Positions 59,785 through 64,000 of a DNA stretch of 64,000 nt are shown here, piece after piece. The first letter of the stretch is position 1; every line of letters begins with the position of its first letter. The DNA lies in NCBI RefSeq assembly GCF_047511655.1, contig NC_133392.1, forward strand, positions 20,164,001-20,228,000. Direction: 5' to 3'. The notes under the pieces are model-generated. The model saw nothing but the letters and a program-made list of their open reading frames with translations. It made no database searches and had not been told where the DNA came from. Made by a program: the position numbers and the translations under genes. The stretch comes from Castor canadensis (lineage: Eukaryota > Chordata > Mammalia > Rodentia > Castoridae).

Positions 59785-60030
59785 AGGATAGCTATTGGGA
59801 GTCCGAGATCATGTTTTGAGGCCAGCCTGGGCAAAAAGTCTGTGAGACCCCATCTAAACCAACGGCTGTTTGTGGTGGTGCATGCCCGTTATCCCAGCTA
59901 GACGGAAAAACACAAATAGGAGGACTGCAGTCCAGGTTGTCCTAGACATAAAGCGAGACACTGTCTCAAAAACAACCAAAGCAAAAGCTTGGGTCCCTGA
60001 GGCCACCCCCCCAAAAAAAAGGGAAACAGA
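59785..60030 (+). mobile_element. B1-like SINE pair
   Basis: GAGGCCAGCCTGGGCAAAAA, then GTTTGTGGTGGTGCATGCCC and GGAGGACTGCAGTCCAGGTT, with a C-rich and A-rich end. Confidence 0.8.
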
Positions 60031-60054
60031 TTGCAAAGGTTCAAAAGCATGGGG

Positions 60055-60290
60055 CCCAGAGCCAGGCACCAGTGGCTCGCATCTGCAATTCCAGCTACTC
60101 GAGGGACTGAGATCCAGAGGATCACGGTTCAAGGCCAGCCTAGGCAAATAGTCTTGAGACCCAGCTCCAAAATAACCACAGCAAAAAAGACTGGAGGAGT
60201 GGCTCAAGCAGTGGAGCACCTACTTTGCAAGGAAGCAGCCCTGAGTTCAAACCCCAGTCCCCCCCCAACACACACACAAAGTAAGCAGAA
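60055..60290 (+). mobile_element. Dimeric B1-like/tRNA SINE
   Basis: GCCAGGCACCAGTGGCTCGC, GATCACGGTTCAAGGCCAGC, then GACTGGAGGAGTGGCTCAAG and CCTGAGTTCAAACCCCAGTC. ORFs of 75-121 codons over it are chance frames. Confidence 0.88.
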
Positions 60291-60617
60291 CAGGAAGACA
60301 GAACACTAACTCATAAAGTTTCAGATTATAGACACTGAGTCTTTAATTTTTACTGAAAATTACTAAAAACTCTTTACTGGTTCCAGAGAAACAAATCCCA
60401 GGACTTTAACTCATCTTCTAATTGTACCTGTGGAAGTTACCTGGCATACATGCCTAGCTTCAGCATCAAAAAAATGGGGAAAAGAATTGCACTTCACAGA
60501 ATTTTCTGAAATCCAAATGAGACGATAATGTGTGTTAAAGGACTTTATGCACAAATAATATATTAAATGCAAAAGTTACTGTTATCATTTTTATGGAACA
60601 TGGAGCCCTCCCATCTT

Positions 60618-60712
60618 TTTTATTTAGCCCAGACTGTCCTCAAACTCGCAATCCTTCTGCCTCAGCTTTCCAAGCGCTGGGGTACAGAAGTATACTGTAA
60701 TGTCCAGTGAGC
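60618..60712 (-). mobile_element. B1-like SINE fragment
   Basis: TTTAGCCCAGACTGTCCTCA, TTCCAAGCGCTGGGGTACAG. The outer ends are degraded. Confidence 0.75.
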
Positions 60713-60714
60713 TC

Positions 60715-61260
60715 TTCCCTTTGACCCAACTATTTTAATTTTTCACATTTACCCCAAAGGTCCAGGTAGACAAATGTAAAGGTATACACAAGAGTGTACA
60801 CACCACCCCTGTTTGGAATGACAAAAACATCTGAAAAATAACTTAAATGTCATCAAAGGCTGTTTGGCTTAATAAAGTACGGTACACGCATGAATAAGCT
60901 CCTATAGTAATTTGAAATGATGCCACAGACATGTAAATATGAACAGGAGATGAACATCCAGGATAAGTGAAAGCAAGATCGCAGAGCATCCCAAGGCGGC
61001 TTCCCTCATGCACCAAATCATCAGGACTCTGTTGTACACCTCACAGGAGCCTCTACTTTTCTTATATGGAGCTCATCATATTTTGAAATAATATGTTCAC
61101 ATGTATATTTGTTAACCTGTTATCTTCGGTAGATGGTAAGCTGCATGAGGGTAGAGAAATGTAGTATGTGCATGTAAGTCACAAACATGCACACATAATG
61201 CAGAAGGAAAAAAAAAGTCTGCCAGGATTTTTAAATGTAGGAAAATAAAATAAAAAAATA
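60715..61260 (+). mobile_element. L1 3'-end fragment
   Basis: GACCCAACTATTTTAATTTT, TGTCATCAAAGGCTGTTTGG, TAATAAAGTACGGTACACGC and AGTGAAAGCAAGATCGCAGA match the order of old L1 3' ends. Very diverged. Confidence 0.65.
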
Positions 61261-61280
61261 AAAGCAATTTAACCAAAAAA

Positions 61281-61372
61281 TGCAAGAGGGGAAGGAGGAG
61301 GGGAGGGAATGAGGGAATGGGAGAGAGGGAGAAGGAGAACGGAGGGACAGAGGAAGGAAGAGAGAGAAGAAA
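61281..61372 (+). repeat. Purine tract with G-quadruplex motif
   Basis: GGGAGGGAATGAGGGAATGG at 61301-61320 begins four short G-runs within a GA-rich tract, antisense to MXI1. Confidence 0.8.
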
Positions 61373-62749
61373 ATTTTAAATTTCATGCCTACATTACATC
61401 AATACTATGAATTTAAAAATAAGATGTGGAAACATTTTGTCAAAGCATACAACCAACCTACTTTGATGACAGTAATATCTAGAAAATGATTCTCACTGAA
61501 AAAATGATGAAAGAATCATGTTATACCCAAAAGGAGGCAATGCTGCTTCATTTCTGAAAAGTAATACAGAAGAGAACGCTTTCTTCAAGTCAACAGTCTG
61601 CATGGGTAGAATGATATTTATACTGTTTTTAAAAAATCCAACTTGTTACTGAAGTCAATCACTGCCTGTGCCATAAGGATTAAGCAAACCACTTGAACCA
61701 CCTCTTGGCCACATGTTCTTTTAATCATAACTTGAGTAATAATCTTACCTTCATAAAACAGAGCTGCACCAGATGAAATCTTGAATTCCCTTTCTATAAT
61801 TTCTGATCTTCATTCAACATTACATATGCAATATTTTCACAAAAGGCCTCTCATCAAATAGGAAGAAAAGCAGTTGTCCTAATTTACAAGGTTTGATCAA
61901 GCAAGTCTCCTTTACAACAACACTTCCTAGAGGGATACACCACAAGAAACCTAGTGACAGCTAATTTATGCTTCAAAGAAGCATTTAATGGAAAGCCTGA
62001 ATTAGTTTAGTGTGAGACATACAAATAATTCTTGAAGAATATTAAGACTTTAACTACTACTAACTTGCATTTTGTCCTAAAACTTTCAGTTTGTTGGACA
62101 AAGACTCACAAACTATTTTTTAAAATAGAAAATCTGAAAAATACAGAAAAAATTTCATAAAATGTCTTTGTTCAATTCTTCTTCAAACAAATAGGTACAT
62201 GTTTAAGGATAGAAATGGAAAACAAAATATCTCAAATTACTTCCACTGGAAACAATTCTCTACATCCTAGAAAAAAATAATTTACCATTTCCCACCTCCA
62301 ACCCAAAACACCCTAAAAATCCATGAAGACACTGAGAAGAGATATAAAGCTGAAAACACAACAATACAATCCTTCCTTCTAAAATAAGACAAAAAATTAC
62401 TTATTCTGTAGTTTTAAAAAAAAGTGGGGGTTTTTGTTTGTTTTTAAATGTCCTTGCTCCTAGCAGGTGGAACTGAAATTCTGCTGATGTGAGATTCTTT
62501 AGTATCCATAGGATGCTGAACAGAAGAAATTATACATGCACTTCAAATTCAAGCATAAATTGGTTCTTTTCTTAAAAACAATGAAACTACTATGTGTGTG
62601 TCACATATTCATACCAACATCACTGCCAATACTGACAGACCTGTGGTTCTTTTCATATCATTTTATTTCTATTTCCAAGATGACAGTGAGTGTTCTTTAA
62701 AATTAAGTGTTGCATTCTGCAGTTTATAATAGTATGCTTATTTAAAAGA

Positions 62750-62855
62750 ACTAGTATGCCTGTAACCCCAACACTTGCAAGGCTGAGGCAGGAGGATCAC
62801 AAGTTCGAGGCCAGCCTGGGCTACACAGTGAGCTCCTGTTTCCATTTAACTCAGA
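62750..62855 (+). mobile_element. B1-like SINE
   Basis: GCCTGTAACCCCAACACTTG, GGCTGAGGCAGGAGGATCAC, GTTCGAGGCCAGCCTGGGCT. The sequence past the 3' end is duplicated around the next SINE. Confidence 0.88.
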
Positions 62856-62950
62856 CCATTTTTTTTTTTTTTTTGGCAGTACTGGGGTTTGAACTCAGAC
62901 CCTCACACTTGCTAGGCTGGCACTCTACCACTTGAGCCACTGCGCCAGCT
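62850..62950 (-). mobile_element. tRNA-derived SINE with 14-bp target-site duplication
   Basis: T-run, GGCAGTACTGGGGTTTGAAC, TCTACCACTTGAGCCACTGC. CTGTTTCCATTTAA occurs at 62836-62849 and 62951-62964. Confidence 0.9.
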
Positions 62951-62979
62951 CTGTTTCCATTTAAGACACTACATTCTTT

Positions 62980-63420
62980 GAGAAACATTTACTGTGTACA
63001 GAGCACTGTGATACATAGTGGAGATAAATGTTAAAAGCTTTTAGAAAAGACTTAATCCTGCCCCGAGTTTTTAGTCCAACAATCAATCAAGACAACTGTA
63101 TTTCTACAAATGCAATGAACATTGGGAAGGAAAAGTAAGGGTGCTGTGAAGTGTGTAAATACCTAACCTGTTACAGCAGAAGAAGGATGGTTTCCTTGAG
63201 GAAGTTATGATTGTGCTAAGTAAGAAGTTACCAAGCGATAACTTGGTGAAGGGGGAGGAGAAATGATTGCCAACAGGAAATAGAGTCTATGCAAAGACCT
63301 TGAGGAAGACAACTAAAAGAAAGTCAATATAATTCATGAGAACTGTGATAGCAAGGAGAGCAGGGAGGAAGTTACTTCAGGTGAGAGATGATGGCTGAGA
63401 TAGGGAGGGAACTAATAAAA
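62980..63420 (+). mobile_element. Ancient repeat relic, family not identified
   Basis: AACATTTACTGTGTACAGAG, GCACTGTGATACATAG and, further on, GGGAAGGAAAAGTAAGGGTG with GAGCAGGGAGGAAGTTAC resemble old dispersed repeats. Too diverged to name. Confidence 0.4.
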
Positions 63421-64000
63421 AGAAAAGAAGACATATTCAAGAGATATGTAGGAAAAGATCAGTGTTACACCAAAGCCATAGCTCATTTAGTAGAATTTTG
63501 AAGATGGCAGATCCTGAGATTTTTCAATTGTGAGACAAAAATTGTGAAGCTGAGAATCTGAGCTGTGATGCTCTACAATGAGTCCGATAACTATTGTAGC
63601 AAGGTTCTCTAGTAGCAAGGGTGATTTTAGGAAAAGTGCCAGATGATAGTAAAATCAGGCACGTGCTTTAGAAGCATTTATGTATTACAGGCCCCACATC
63701 CCAACTGTCAGTTTAGACAGGAAGGATTTGCAAGGAACACACTTGTAATATCACACTGTATCATTTCTTGTCTTTTGGACTTCTGTGAAAATAAGACTTC
63801 AAGACTCAGAGAAAAGAAGGAATACGAATTTATATTATGAGCTAACCAATGCTCTGTACAAATGTATTAAATAACATTTGTATCAGGAATATCACAGTAG
63901 ACCTGAGAATACCAGGAGAAAAAAGTCAGCCGCCATTATATCTTAAAGATCCTACAATGTAAGGAAAACAAATGTCATCTTAGGACATAAATACCAGCAT

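Larger units (their letters stand above)
44603..64000 (-). other. MXI1: MXI1 intron upstream of the microexon (partial)
   Basis: From the microexon acceptor to the window edge I found no further exon. In particular I saw no sequence for the known N-terminal segment (SIN3-interacting helix, HGYASSFPSMPSP), so at least 19.4 kb of intron lies here. It holds nested L1 and SINE copies, MIR and MER2 relics. The stretches 46560-48160, 48410-49840, 55390-55740, 55990-56215, 58670-59120 and 61380-62740 show nothing I can name. Confidence 0.85.

Noticed and set aside
59854-60309. Several overlapping ORFs of 75-121 codons
   Set aside because: All fall on B1-like and tRNA-type SINE sequence in alternative frames.
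44603-64000. Upstream MXI1 exon with the N-terminal segment
   Set aside because: I looked for the expected HGYAS and SSNTSTAN coding on the minus strand and did not find it; it presumably lies beyond the window.

Overview
This window is mammalian nuclear DNA. It is AT-rich, its few coding exons are short and bounded by GT/AG splice signals, and it is saturated with LINE-1, L2, MIR and SINE copies. The dominant SINEs are a tRNA-derived unit (box B-like GTTCAAACCCCAGTACTGCC), a B1/7SL-like unit and head-to-tail dimers of the two. With ID-like copies and rodent-type L1 3' ends, this points to a rodent. I infer the castorimorph lineage (beaver, possibly kangaroo rat) from memory of these SINEs; the genes alone do not fix the species.

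The window holds the 3' ends of two genes facing each other tail to tail. At the left, on the plus strand, are the last two coding exons (461-614, 1503-1640) and the 3' UTR of SMNDC1 (SPF30), a Tudor-domain splicing factor. About 8.1 kb of intergenic DNA (about 2716-10824) follows. From there to the right edge lies MXI1 on the minus strand, a MAX-interacting bHLH-zipper repressor that antagonises MYC. Its 3' UTR is at about 10825-12407 and its last four coding exons are at 12408-12571, 14685-14856, 15477-15591 and 44573-44602. The last of these is a 30-nt microexon encoding half the basic region. The four exons give 160 residues, the whole bHLHZ and C-terminus; the N-terminal SIN3-interacting part lies beyond the window. 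The same neighbour pair and convergent order are known at human 10q25.2.

Everything else is intron or intergenic. The 29-kb intron between the microexon and the helix-1 exon, and the 19 kb of upstream intron, hold most of the repeats. The most structured stretch is about 50.35-55.39 kb, a single old L1 that can be followed through ORF2 to its 3' end although an LTR, at least six SINE units and another L1 3' end have landed inside it. Other features include an MIR split by a MER2-like transposon with an intact TA duplication, SINEs with perfect target-site duplications, an L1 fragment antisense to that one, purine tracts, a G-quadruplex motif, a 14-bp perfect hairpin, and a 200-bp block at 38.4-38.6 kb unusually dense in short palindromes.

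The two genes do not form a pathway; they are conserved neighbours. I found no CRISPR array, operon, true tRNA or rRNA gene, intact transposase or intact viral gene, and no convincing new gene system. The remaining open reading frames look like chance or repeat-derived ORFs.
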